Source of the DNA: Anaerolineales bacterium
GTDB lineage: Bacteria; Chloroflexota; Anaerolineae; Anaerolineales; RBG-16-64-43
Direction of reading: 5' to 3'
DNA length: 58,765 bases
Assembly (NCBI GenBank): GCA_016928575.1
Contig: JAFGKK010000129.1
Span: 1 to 58,765 of the forward strand
The translations under genes and the position numbers were made by a program. Each line of letters opens with the position of its first letter. The first letter of the stretch is position 1. Below are positions 32,381 through 40,923 of this stretch, piece after piece. Under the pieces are notes generated by a model. It was not told where the DNA came from. It made no database searches and saw only the letters and a program-made list of their open reading frames with translations.

Positions 32381-34083
32381 GGCGGGCGGCGTTGTTCGGA
32401 GCAAGACGGCCGGCCTGGTTTTTCAGGATCGTGCAGTGGATTCCGGCTGTCGCGTTTATCGGCCTGTTCTTCTACTATCCGCTGGCGGCGGTTCTGCGGC
32501 TGGGGGTGGAGGCCGTCCTGCAGGGGGAAGCGGACGCACTGCCGCTGGGCTCCGCTTTCCGGGTCCTCGGCTTTACGGTTTTCCAGGCGGCGCTGTCGAT
32601 GCTCCTCACCTTGGCCGTCGGATTGCCGGGAGCGTATCTTTTTGCCCGGTATGATTTTCCCCTCAAGCGGTTCCTGCGGGCGTTTTCGATCGTCCCGTTC
32701 ATCCTCCCCACCGTGGTGGTGGCGGCGGGATTCGAATCCCTGCTCGGACCGCGGGGATGGATCAACCTGGCGCTGCAACAAACCGGGTGGATCGGCCGGC
32801 CCATCCCGTTCCTACACACGCTGGGGGCGATCCTGCTGGCCCATGTGTTCTACAACACCTCGATCGTCCTGCGGACGGTCGGAGCGGCCTGGGAGCGTTT
32901 AGATCCGCGCTTGGGCGACGCCGCGCGCGTGCTGGGCGCCGGAAGGCGGCAGGCTTTCCGCCGGGTGACGCTTCCGCTCTTGATGCCGTCGATCCTCGCC
33001 GCGGCCTCGCTCGTGTTCCTGTTCGATTTCACCTCATTCGGAGTTATTCTGATCCTGGGAGGTCCGTCCTTCTCCACCCTGGAAGTGGAGATCTACATCC
33101 AAGCCCTGCAAGCGCTCAACCTTCCGGCGGCCGCTCTTCTTTCCATCCTGCAGATCCTCTGCAGCTTGACTCTGATCGCGGTTTCGGGGCGGCTTGCCCG
33201 GCGGATGGAGGCCGCATCGGCGCGGGTCGGAATCCGCGCCGCACGCAAGCCCGCTTCCACGGCTGAATGGATCCTGGCCGCATCGATCCTCGCCGCACTC
33301 GCCGCGTTGTTCCTGGCGCCTCTGGCTTCGCCGGCGGCGAGGTCGCTGCTGCGGATGGACGCGGGGCTCGGCGAGCGGTCGGGGGTCCGGGCGGAATGGA
33401 CGCTGGAGTATTACCGCGAGCTGTTCTATAACCGGAGGGGGACCGCGTTCTTCGCCACCCCACTCGAGATGGCGGGGAATTCCCTGCTGGCGGCCGCGGC
33501 GACGGCGGCCTTCGCCCTGGCCTTTGGAATACCGGCGGCGGCTTTGCTTTCCCGTCCGACACGGATCGACCGCGCGCTCGAGCCGTTGCTCCTGCTCCCG
33601 CTCGGAACCTCGGCCGTCACCCTCGGTTTGGGCATGCTGATCGTCTTTTCCCGGCCGCCGTGGAATTGGATCCGTTCGCCGGCGATGATACCAGTCGCCC
33701 ATACCTTGGTCGCGTTCCCCTTCGTGGTCCGCGGATTGAAGCCCGCCTTTGCCGGAATCCCGGAGCGGCTGCGCGAAGCCGCCGCCGTCCTGGGCGCTTC
33801 ACCGTGGATGGTGTGGCGCACGGTGGTGTTCCCGATCGCACTGCGGGCGGTTCTCTCCTCCGCGGCGTTCGCCTTCGCCGTCTCGCTCGGCGAATTCGGC
33901 GCAACCTCGATCATCGTCCGCCCGGATTTCCCGACCATGCCGGTCGGGATCTACCGGCTGCTCTCCCAGCCCGGCGGATTGAACTACGGCCAGGCGATGG
34001 CGATGACCACCCTGCTGATGCTCTTTTGCGCCGCGGCGGTGATGTTCATCGAATGGGAACATCAACCGGCAAAACCTGCCTGA
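32356..34083 (+). CDS. thiP: thiamine ABC transporter permease
   Basis: 575 aa with about 12 helices in two fused permease halves, as in ThiP and FbpB. Each half has an EAA-type loop: GDAARVLGAGRRQAFRRVTL and REAAAVLGASPWMVWRTVVF. The start is uncertain: ATG at 32344 abuts GGGAGG, while 32356 is 13 nt from it; 32356 is used. It overlaps the thiB stop by 25 nt, so translation is coupled. Confidence 0.9.
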   Translation: MERRNAVVGRAALFGARRPAWFFRIVQWIPAVAFIGLFFYYPLAAVLRLGVEAVLQGEADALPLGSAFRVLGFTVFQAALSMLLTLAVGLPGAYLFARYDFPLKRFLRAFSIVPFILPTVVVAAGFESLLGPRGWINLALQQTGWIGRPIPFLHTLGAILLAHVFYNTSIVLRTVGAAWERLDPRLGDAARVLGAGRRQAFRRVTLPLLMPSILAAASLVFLFDFTSFGVILILGGPSFSTLEVEIYIQALQALNLPAAALLSILQILCSLTLIAVSGRLARRMEAASARVGIRAARKPASTAEWILAASILAALAALFLAPLASPAARSLLRMDAGLGERSGVRAEWTLEYYRELFYNRRGTAFFATPLEMAGNSLLAAAATAAFALAFGIPAAALLSRPTRIDRALEPLLLLPLGTSAVTLGLGMLIVFSRPPWNWIRSPAMIPVAHTLVAFPFVVRGLKPAFAGIPERLREAAAVLGASPWMVWRTVVFPIALRAVLSSAAFAFAVSLGEFGATSIIVRPDFPTMPVGIYRLLSQPGGLNYGQAMAMTTLLMLFCAAAVMFIEWEHQPAKPA

Positions 34084-34114
34084 AGTGCGCCAGAACATCA
34101 ATCGCATGGCAAAT

Positions 34115-34141
34115 GGGGGGGGGACAACAGGGGGAGGGGGG
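34115..34141 (+). other. G-quadruplex-prone G-tracts before thiQ
   Basis: Runs of nine, five and six G separated by ACAACA and A lie between the thiP stop and the thiQ ATG, on the RNA-like strand. Runs this long occur nowhere else I noticed in the window apart from one near 8400. Confidence 0.5.
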
Positions 34142-34165
34142 CGTAGGAAGGAAAAAAAACTAGCC

Positions 34166-35206
34166 ATGCTCGAATTAGTCGATATCCATAAAAATTATGA
34201 AGCCAGGCCGCTGCTGGCAGGGGTAAACCTGGCGGTCGCAGAAGGCGAAACGGTCTGCCTGCTCGGCTCCTCCGGCAGCGGGAAAAGCACGCTGCTGCGG
34301 ATCGTTGCCGGCTTGGAGCAACCCGATTCCGGGCGAGTGCTGTGGGACGGCGAAGACCTCTCCCGCGTTCCGGCGCACCGCCGCGGATTCGGATTGATGT
34401 TCCAGGATTACGCTCTGTTCCCGCATTTAAACGTCGCCGAAAACGTCGCGTTCGGATTGCGCATGCAGAATCAGCCTGAAGATCGGATCCGGTCGGAAAC
34501 ACAGGCGGCGCTCCGCAGGGTGGATTTGGAGGGGTTTGCCCGGCGGGCGATGGCCGGTCTTTCCGGGGGGGAGCAGCAACGGGTGGCGTTGGCGCGCACG
34601 CTCGCTCCCCGCCCGAGGCTGTTGATGCTCGACGAGCCGCTCGGCGCGCTGGACAGGGCCCTGCGCGAGCAGTTGGCCGATCAGTTGCGCCGCTTGCTGG
34701 CGGACTTGCGGATCCCCTCGCTGTACGTCACGCACGATCAGGAGGAGGCGTTCGCCGTGGCGCAGCGCGTGGCGTTGCTGCACGAAGGGCGGATCGTGCA
34801 GGCGGATTCGCCGGAGAACCTTGTCAACTATCCGGCTTCAAAATGGGCGGCGAATTTCCTCGGGCTGGGGAACCTTCTGCGCGCCGGGGTCCGGAAGGTT
34901 CGGCCGTTGACGGTTCGCACTCCGCTGGGCGAATTCGAGGCGGAGTGCCGTGGGCCGCGGCCGGTTGCGGGGGACGAGGGATGGATCCTGCTTCCGCCCG
35001 GCGGAGGAGTTCTGCGGCGCGGCGGTTCGGCCGCCGCCGGCGAGATCCGGGGAGAGGTGATCGAATCGGTTTGGCGGGGCGGCGCCTACCGGATCCTCTT
35101 GCGTTGCGGCGGGGAAAGGGAGATCTTCTGCAACGACATCCGTCCGGCGGAGGAGGGAGAGCGGCGTATTTGGCGGCCCGGGAAAGGATTTTGGATTCGG
35201 GGATAA
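34166..35206 (+). CDS. thiQ: thiamine ABC transporter ATP-binding protein
   Basis: 346 aa from MLELVDIHKNY. The longer frame adds 27 residues encoded by the G-tract and is not homologous. Walker A GSSGSGKST (34-42), Q-loop Gln80, signature LSGGEQQR (132-139), Walker B LLMLDEP (152-158), H-loop His190. A C-terminal TOBE-like regulatory domain (about 250-345) resembles FbpC/PotA ATPases and makes it longer than E. coli ThiQ. Operon position gives the thiamine assignment; the sequence alone could also fit iron or spermidine uptake. Confidence 0.88.
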   Translation: MLELVDIHKNYEARPLLAGVNLAVAEGETVCLLGSSGSGKSTLLRIVAGLEQPDSGRVLWDGEDLSRVPAHRRGFGLMFQDYALFPHLNVAENVAFGLRMQNQPEDRIRSETQAALRRVDLEGFARRAMAGLSGGEQQRVALARTLAPRPRLLMLDEPLGALDRALREQLADQLRRLLADLRIPSLYVTHDQEEAFAVAQRVALLHEGRIVQADSPENLVNYPASKWAANFLGLGNLLRAGVRKVRPLTVRTPLGEFEAECRGPRPVAGDEGWILLPPGGGVLRRGGSAAAGEIRGEVIESVWRGGAYRILLRCGGEREIFCNDIRPAEEGERRIWRPGKGFWIRG

Positions 35207-35236
35207 AACGGAAAAGGCGGCCCGATCCGGGCCGCC
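35205..35236 (-). terminator. terminator of the 53-aa membrane protein gene
   Basis: GGCGGCCCG pairs with CGGGCCGCC around ATC (35216-35236); on the minus strand TTTTCCGTTTTAT follows. It may also help end thiQ transcripts, though the plus side lacks a T-tract. Confidence 0.75.
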
Positions 35237-35272
35237 CGAGGATATTCCGCGAACGGGTGGATAACCGGTCTG

Positions 35273-35434
35273 CTAGAAACCGCAGCTGCCGCCGGTCAAC
35301 ACGTCTCCGCAATAATACAACAAGCCTGCGAGGAAGATGGAGCAGCAGCAAAGCAGAACGAGCGCGGCGCCGACGATGACGATTACTGCCGGGCCTTTTG
35401 ACTTTTTCGCTGGGGCTGGTGCGGGCTGGACCAT
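35273..35434 (-). CDS. 53-aa single-pass membrane protein, Cys-rich
   Basis: MVQPAPAPAKKSKGP leads into one helix (about 16-38) containing CCCS, then a short outside tail YYCGDVLTGGSCGF. GGAGGAGG lies 7 nt before this ATG, which is why the longer frame is rejected. No family recognised. The cysteines near the outer face could be modified or paired. It stands alone with its own terminator. Confidence 0.7.
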   Translation of the reverse strand: MVQPAPAPAKKSKGPAVIVIVGAALVLLCCCSIFLAGLLYYCGDVLTGGSCGF

Positions 35435-35496
35435 GAAATATCCTCCTCCGAACTGACGTATCTGGGTTAGGGTGTCAACCATTGTACCCGATTATG

Positions 35497-35529
35497 AAAA
35501 AACGATGCGGGCGGCCGTCTGGCCGCCCG
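35497..35529 (-). terminator. terminator of the DUF4126 gene
   Basis: CGGGCGGCC pairs with GGCCGCCCG (35508-35529, loop GTCT or AGAC); on the minus strand GCATCGTTTTTTC follows. Confidence 0.85.
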
Positions 35530-35563
35530 TTCCGGATACTCCGCGGCCGAACGGCGAACGCCG

Positions 35564-36124
35564 TCAGGTTTGTCTGGCGTCGCGGTTGATTTTCCTCAGG
35601 ATCAGCCAGATGATCCAGGCCGTGACGATGCAGATCAGGGCTCCGAGGATCACGGGAACCAGGATGGCGACGATCGACAAGACGGTGGCGATGACGTCTT
35701 CTACGGTGCTGACCACCGGATTGGCGGTCCCGCCGGTTGTGGCGGTTACGGCGGGGCGGATCGCCAGCGCCTTCGCGCCGTGGACCGCACCGGCGACGAA
35801 CAGCCCGCAGATCATCGCGATCGCGGGATGGATGTCGCTGATGACGTGCGCGCTGGCGGCGAAGACGATCGCGCCGGCGATGGGCCGGACGATCGTCTGC
35901 AGGCCGTCGTTGATGTGGTTCACCGCTGGAATTTTGTCGGCCAAAATTTCGATCAACAGCAGAACGGCCAGCACCAGCAGGACCCACGGGTCGGTCAGCG
36001 TGTCCCACGGGGCGTTGAGTTTGATCGCGTCGGTGTAGCGGGCCAGCAGGCCGACGATCAGCAGGGGAATGTAGGCGTTCAGCCCCGCGCTGGCCGACAA
36101 CCCGAAAGCCGAAAAGATGTCCAT
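35564..36124 (-). CDS. DUF4126 membrane protein
   Basis: 186 aa, a polytopic protein typical of DUF4126: FGLSASAGLNAYIPLLIVGL (about 7-26), LLIEILADKIPAVNHINDGLQT, RPIAGAIVFAASA, and a C-terminal pair of helices. Start chosen at MDIFSAFGLS with GGAGG 7 nt upstream. The family is widespread but has no known activity. Confidence 0.88.
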   Translation of the reverse strand: MDIFSAFGLSASAGLNAYIPLLIVGLLARYTDAIKLNAPWDTLTDPWVLLVLAVLLLIEILADKIPAVNHINDGLQTIVRPIAGAIVFAASAHVISDIHPAIAMICGLFVAGAVHGAKALAIRPAVTATTGGTANPVVSTVEDVIATVLSIVAILVPVILGALICIVTAWIIWLILRKINRDARQT

Positions 36125-36185
36125 GACGTACCTCCGAAAAGGCGCCGGGTGTATCCGCATTCCGCGGAGCCGCCCGGACGGACGA

Positions 36186-37055
36186 TTATCCCCCTATCCC
36201 GAAGCCCCCCCAGGTGTGGGTGATTTGGAAACGGACGATGTCGATGGCGTAGATCTGAAGCAGTCCCAGGGCAAATCCGCCGGCGACCGCCGGCCAGGCG
36301 TCGTGCCAGGTCTCCGCCTGATTTTCCCTGCGGAGGACCATCAACAACAGCGAAAGATAAACGCCGGTTAAAAGGAAAAGAATGCCGGCAACGCTGAGGA
36401 GGGCGAACGGATAAAGCAAAATCGGATTCTCCGGCATGACCAAGCCAATCAGGATCGGGGCGGCGAGGAAATAACCAAAAAGCTCCCGGAAATTCCGGAG
36501 GACGGGCACGGCGGATGGCGATTTCCACAGGCTTTGATTCACAGCCGGCAGGAACACCACCGCCATCGCCAGCCCGAGGAGCGTTCCGGTCGTCATCCGC
36601 AGAAAATTGCTCGGCGGATAGAGGTGCGGGAACCGGGGGAAGAGGGAAACATAGGAGTTGAAGCCATCCACCCCCCAAAGCAGCACGGGGACGGCCAGCG
36701 CGAAGAGGATTCCGCGCGACGGCCAGACCGCGGAGCGGCCCCGTCCGCCCGCGATCAGGATCAGAGCGCCGACGATCGTCCCCAGGAAGGTTCCCATACA
36801 GCGGGCGCACAGCGGAAGCGGACGGTCTCCCAAGTGCAGGGAACGCAGTTCGATGCGGTGGCATACGGCGTACCCGATCGCATCCGCCTTGCCGAGCAAT
36901 CCCGGCGGGGAAGCCGCCAATCCGGCCAGGAGGATGAGCGCTACCACGGCAAGCAAAAGCAGGCGCCAAGCCGGGATGCGGCGGATCCGCTGGAGCAAGT
37001 TGCGGAGGGGAGGCGGCGAAGCTTCCGGCGGCAAAGTCGAATCCGTTCGAGACAT
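36186..37055 (-). CDS. DUF2085 membrane protein
   Basis: 289 aa with about seven helices. The DUF2085 core is GYAVCHRIELRSLHLGDRPLPLCARCMGTFLG (two blocks), whose Cys and His residues, CHR and CARC, could bind a metal. The ATG at 37055 is preferred to a TTG further out. On the minus strand TACAAT ends 8 nt before the ATG, suggesting a near-leaderless transcript. Function unknown. Confidence 0.87.
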   Translation of the reverse strand: MSRTDSTLPPEASPPPLRNLLQRIRRIPAWRLLLLAVVALILLAGLAASPPGLLGKADAIGYAVCHRIELRSLHLGDRPLPLCARCMGTFLGTIVGALILIAGGRGRSAVWPSRGILFALAVPVLLWGVDGFNSYVSLFPRFPHLYPPSNFLRMTTGTLLGLAMAVVFLPAVNQSLWKSPSAVPVLRNFRELFGYFLAAPILIGLVMPENPILLYPFALLSVAGILFLLTGVYLSLLLMVLRRENQAETWHDAWPAVAGGFALGLLQIYAIDIVRFQITHTWGGFGIGG

Positions 37056-37272
37056 TGCGCCGTATTGTATCGCTTTCAATCTCCCGCCGGAAGCGGCGGC
37101 CGGGATCGCCGATGGCCGACATGCGTTCGTGCTTCATACAATCATCTACGGTTTTTTCACGGCGTCCGTTCGCGGCGGCCCGGTTGCGCTCCACCGGCCG
37201 GGGGATGCGGAGGAAGGGGTTTTGTGGCATACTTGCGGAAAGCAGTACGCGGATGTCGGCTTGGTCCGACGG

Positions 37273-37322
37273 CGAGGGCGTTGGCAAACGCCCTCGTTTG
37301 GCGCCTGCCCGAAGTGGGCGCC
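37273..37322 (+). other. two hairpins in the purA leader
   Basis: Stem CGAGGGCGTT/AACGCCCTCG (37273-37296, loop GGCA) is followed by TTTGG and a second inverted pair GGCGCC...GGCGCC (37300-37322). They lie 22 nt before purA, upstream of GGAAGGAG. A role in attenuation or RNA stability is possible. They match no purine riboswitch I know. Confidence 0.5.
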
Positions 37323-37343
37323 GGTCCGGAAGGAGAGTGACTC

Positions 37344-38633
37344 ATGCCATTGCATATCATCATTGGCGCGCAATGGGGCGACGAGGGGAAGGGGCGCATC
37401 CTGGACGCGATCGCCGCCGAAGCGGCGGTGGTGGCGCGCTTCGCCGGGGGCGACAACGCCGGACACACCGTCGCGGCCGGCGGAAAAATTTTCCGCCTGC
37501 ACCTCGTCCCCTCCGGGATCGTGCATCCCCGGCCGCTCTGCATTTTAGGGAGCGGCATGGTGATCAACCCGCAGCGCCTTTTGGCGGAGATGGCCGCCTT
37601 GCGCGAGCAGGGCGTGGTCTGCAACCCGGACCGGATTCGCATCTCCCATGCGGCACACCTGCTGACGCCGCTTCACATCGAGCTGGACCGGGCGGAGGAA
37701 GCCACACGGGAAAATCGGATCGGAACCACGGGGCGCGGAATCGGCCCCGCCTTTTCCGAAAAGAGCGCGCGCTGCGGGCTGCGGGCGGAATTGCTGGCAT
37801 CGCCGGAGGAATGCGCCGAGAAGATCAAATCCCAGATCCTTCGCGGAAACCGGATCCTGGAAAAATTATACAGCCGGCCTCCCTTGGACGCGGAGGCGGT
37901 TGCCGCGTCGTTCTTTGAATACGCCCGGACGCTCGGTCCTTACGTCGCCGACACGTCGGCGTTGGTGGCGGAGGCGCTCGGCAGGGGCGAGACGGTGCTG
38001 GCGGAAGGCGCCCAAGGGACGTTGCTGGACCTTGACCAGGGGACCTACCCGTTTGTGACGAGCTCCAACACCGGCTTGGCCGGAGTCTTCTCCGGATTGG
38101 GAGTCGGCGCCCGCGCCCTCGGCCGGGTGATCGGCGTGGTCAAAGCCTTTCAAACCCGCGTCGGAGAGGGTCCGTTTCCGACCGAAGAGGCCGGGGAGAT
38201 CGGGGATCGGCTGCGGGGAACCGGATCGATGCCCTGGGACGAATACGGCACTACAACGCGGCGGCCGCGGCGCTGCGGCTGGCTCGACCTGATGTTGTTG
38301 CGCTATTCGGTCCGGCAAAACGGGCTGACCGAATTGGTGCTTACCAAACTCGATATCCTCAGCGGGTTGAATCCGGTCCGGCTGTGCGGTGCCTACCTGC
38401 GGGACGGAAAAAAATACCACGAGCTGCCGATGGGGCTTTCCGGACTCGGGGCTTTCCAGCCGGTGTACGAGGATCTTCCCGGTTGGGAAGCCGACATCCG
38501 AAAAATCCGGAAGAAGGAAGACCTGCCAGAGGCGGCGCGGAAGTACATCGAAAGGATCGAGCGGGAAGCCGGCGTTCCGGTATCGCTCGTGTCCGTCGGA
38601 TCGGAACGGGAGGACATCATCCCCTGGAAATGA
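37344..38633 (+). CDS. purA: adenylosuccinate synthetase
   Basis: The first step from IMP to AMP, using aspartate and GTP. 429 aa, normal length. The phosphate loop is GAQWGDEGKGR (8-18) with catalytic Asp13, and His41 is in GDNAGHTV. Family blocks ENRIGTTGRGIGPAF, LAEGAQGTLLDLDQGTYPFVTSSN and TRVGEGPFPTE are present. GGAAGGAG lies about 8 nt before the ATG. Other purine genes are not in the window. Confidence 0.97.
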   Translation: MPLHIIIGAQWGDEGKGRILDAIAAEAAVVARFAGGDNAGHTVAAGGKIFRLHLVPSGIVHPRPLCILGSGMVINPQRLLAEMAALREQGVVCNPDRIRISHAAHLLTPLHIELDRAEEATRENRIGTTGRGIGPAFSEKSARCGLRAELLASPEECAEKIKSQILRGNRILEKLYSRPPLDAEAVAASFFEYARTLGPYVADTSALVAEALGRGETVLAEGAQGTLLDLDQGTYPFVTSSNTGLAGVFSGLGVGARALGRVIGVVKAFQTRVGEGPFPTEEAGEIGDRLRGTGSMPWDEYGTTTRRPRRCGWLDLMLLRYSVRQNGLTELVLTKLDILSGLNPVRLCGAYLRDGKKYHELPMGLSGLGAFQPVYEDLPGWEADIRKIRKKEDLPEAARKYIERIEREAGVPVSLVSVGSEREDIIPWK

Positions 38634-38642
38634 CTCGCGCCT

Positions 38643-38681
38643 AAAAAAAAAGAGGCGGTCCAGAAGACCGCCTCTTTTTTT
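38643..38681. terminator. bidirectional terminator between purA and the LCP gene
   Basis: AGAGGCGGTC pairs with GACCGCCTCT (38651-38675), with a long A-tract to the left and T-tract to the right, so it can end both convergent transcripts. Confidence 0.95.
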
Positions 38682-38688
38682 AGAAGGG

Positions 38689-40215
38689 CTAATCCGGTAT
38701 CGTCCAATCGTATCGCAGGAAGATCTGAACGTCCACCGGATTGTCGAAGCGGATGTCGGTTTTCAAGTTGGTCGCGGATAACCCCATCAGCTCGTATAAC
38801 AGGCGGACGGTATACGGCCTGCCCGAGTAATCGGTGATCAGGGTGTAGAACGGGTAGTAATTCATCTGCTCCGCGGTCGCGGTCGTGGCGGTGATGTTGG
38901 CTTCGGAGAAGCCGTGGCGCACGAGCCAGTCCCTTGTCGCCCCCGCCAGACCGTCGGTTCCGGAGCCGTTGACGATTTCAATTTTGGCGTTCTCTTTTAG
39001 CGCGAGCGAAGCGAGGTCCGCGGGAGGCGAGGCGTAGCCGAGGACGCCGCCCGAGGAGAACAGGGTGTTGCGCAGTTCGCGGACCTTCTCCAGATTCGGG
39101 ATCAACACATCTTCCTCGCCGAAGGTTTCCACCGCCAGCAGGCAGGATTCGTCGATCACCGCGTAGGGGATTTTTTGGCGCGGAACGTCCTTGGCGACCA
39201 AGGCCAGTTGGACGATCTGCTCCAGGGTGAGGTTGGTCTTGATCCCCCCAGCGAGCTGCTCGTAAAGGTTGCCCGCCTCCAAGATCAACTTGGGAACCAT
39301 GTCCAAGGTCAGGATCTTGTCCCGGATGGCGAGGATCACCTGCATCGTCCGCGAGCCGCGGTCGAAATCGCCGCCTTCGGTCGAGCGCGACCGGGCGAAG
39401 GCCAGCGCCTCCGACCCGCTCAGGTGGTTCCAGCCGAAGAACAGCTCCTTCACGTCTTCGTCGCCGATCGGATCGATGACCATGTTGTCGAAGGGCACAT
39501 AGACGTCGATGCCGCCGATGGTGTCGACGAAGGTGGTGAACGAATTAAAATCCACCACCGCGTAGTAGTCGATCGGCAAGCCGAGCAGGTTCTCCACCGT
39601 CTGGATCGCCAGGCCGGGCCCGCCGATCGGCAGGCGGTCCTTTTCGGCCAAGAAATACGCCTTGTTGATCTTGTCGAATCCGTATCCGGGGATATCGACA
39701 TACAGGTCGCGCGGAATGGAAAGCATGGCCGCGGTTTTGGCGATCGGATCCATAGACAGAACGAGCATAGTGTCGGAGCGCGCGGCGGCGGAATTGGCTT
39801 CGGGCCCCCAATCCCGCGCGTCCAAACCGAGAGCCAGGATCGTCACCCGGTCGACCTCGTTCCAGGGTTTGTAGTTGTAAGCCGGAATCTCGACCGTGGG
39901 GGTGACGCCGAGGGGAAGCGGGGTGCTTTCTCCGCCGCTTGGATTAAAAATATTGATATCCACCATCCCGCTGGCGAAAAAATTCTCAACGGATAAGAAG
40001 GAGAATATCCCGGAGAAGGCCAACAGCGCCAGGGCCAGCGTGGTCAGCGCGCCTTTGGCCCAATCGGGCAGGCGGCTTTTGCGGCGGACGGGCTTCTGCG
40101 GGAGGGCGGGCTGTTCCGCCGAAACCTCCGGCGCGGCCGCAACCGGCTCGGCCGGTTCGGGGGCCTTGGCCGGCTTGGGTCGTTTGGATTTCGGTGTGGG
40201 CAGGTAAGATGCCAT
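38689..40215 (-). CDS. LytR-CpsA-Psr (LCP) family protein
   Basis: 508 aa. A proline-rich cytoplasmic start, one helix (about 54-76), then the LCP domain (about 120-290): LALGLDARDWGPEANSAAARSDTMLVLSM, LSIPRDLYVDIPGYG, FDKINKAYFLA and VVDFNSFTTFVDTIGGIDV. The Arg and Asp residues of the pyrophosphate site are present. A LytR_C domain (about 400-500; KIEIVNGSGTDGLAGATRDWL) ends it. LCP enzymes attach glycopolymers to peptidoglycan or proteins. The 49-aa gene upstream and the sortase beyond it suggest a surface-assembly group. Confidence 0.94.
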   Translation of the reverse strand: MASYLPTPKSKRPKPAKAPEPAEPVAAAPEVSAEQPALPQKPVRRKSRLPDWAKGALTTLALALLAFSGIFSFLSVENFFASGMVDINIFNPSGGESTPLPLGVTPTVEIPAYNYKPWNEVDRVTILALGLDARDWGPEANSAAARSDTMLVLSMDPIAKTAAMLSIPRDLYVDIPGYGFDKINKAYFLAEKDRLPIGGPGLAIQTVENLLGLPIDYYAVVDFNSFTTFVDTIGGIDVYVPFDNMVIDPIGDEDVKELFFGWNHLSGSEALAFARSRSTEGGDFDRGSRTMQVILAIRDKILTLDMVPKLILEAGNLYEQLAGGIKTNLTLEQIVQLALVAKDVPRQKIPYAVIDESCLLAVETFGEEDVLIPNLEKVRELRNTLFSSGGVLGYASPPADLASLALKENAKIEIVNGSGTDGLAGATRDWLVRHGFSEANITATTATAEQMNYYPFYTLITDYSGRPYTVRLLYELMGLSATNLKTDIRFDNPVDVQIFLRYDWTIPD

Positions 40216-40237
40216 GCGCTTTTTCGCCTTCCTGAAG

Positions 40238-40387
40238 TTACCGGTTAAGAAGAACGGCCAGAACGATCATAACGACGATGAATGATCCGGCGATGAGAAC
40301 AATCCGGCGCAGGTCGCTTTTAATGTGCGAATAATCCGGATGGTTCAACTCGTCGCGCGCGGAGGTGCGGTATTTTTTTTCCGGCAT
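40238..40387 (-). CDS. 49-aa single-pass membrane protein upstream of the LCP gene
   Basis: A short gene (MPEKKYRTSARDELNHPDY...). A basic/acidic start with a conserved-looking Tyr-rich stretch is followed by about 22 hydrophobic residues (RIVLIAGSFIVVMIVLAVLLNR). GGAAAGGA lies 6-7 nt before the ATG. The stop is 22 nt from the LCP start, so it is the first gene of that operon. It may assist the LCP protein in the membrane. No family known to me. Confidence 0.75.
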   Translation of the reverse strand: MPEKKYRTSARDELNHPDYSHIKSDLRRIVLIAGSFIVVMIVLAVLLNR

Positions 40388-40923
40388 CAGGTTTCCTTTC
40401 CTATCCTCGCATCATCCCGAACGGATGCCCGCCCGTGCGGATCCCAATGGATGCATCCCCGCGGGGTATCCGCGGACGTCGGCTGGGGGGAGGTCGTTCT
40501 CGTCGGGGTGTAAGCGCGCAAATTGTAGCATAAGAATTCAATCCGGCCGCAAGGGCGGTTTTTCTCAGGAAACCCTTAGATTTTCCGAATCGAGAAAAGG
40601 AAGGACGGCTTCGAACCGGCGCCGAAAAAAAGAGGGGGTGTCTTTGTACACCTCGAGCCCGGAGACCGGGACGGTCGATTCTGCGAGGAATCTGCTGCGT
40701 GGTTGCGCCGTGCCCGGGTGAGGTGGGGAGACGGTTGCCTGTCAGAGTTGCCTGACTGGATCCCGACCTGCCTGGCCGGAGTGGGATATGGGGAAGCCTG
40801 CGGAAGGGCAAGGCCGCGACCGGTTGACCAGAAGCCGGCAAAGACACCCGGACGCGGCGGTAACGCCCAGGACCCGTTGCGTGTTTTTTCAGTGTCCGCC
40901 GGCCGGCATTTTTCATAGGCCCG
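40388..40923. other. promoter region and spacer
   Basis: About 535 bp. On the minus strand an extended -10, TGCTACAAT (40522-40530), could drive the LCP operon. A 171-residue frame here is Arg/Pro-rich, low-complexity and lacks homology, so it is not called. No repeat noticed. Confidence 0.4.

Noticed and set aside
34085-34165. An extended N-terminus for ThiQ through the G-tracts
   Set aside because: It gives a Gly-rich stretch without homology; ABC ATPases of this type begin near MLELVDI.
37217-37343. Purine or ZTP/PRPP riboswitch before purA
   Set aside because: Only simple hairpins are visible, none of the conserved cores.
40401-40916. A 171-codon minus-strand frame upstream of the LCP operon
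   Set aside because: Arg/Pro-rich, no homology, overlaps the likely LCP promoter.
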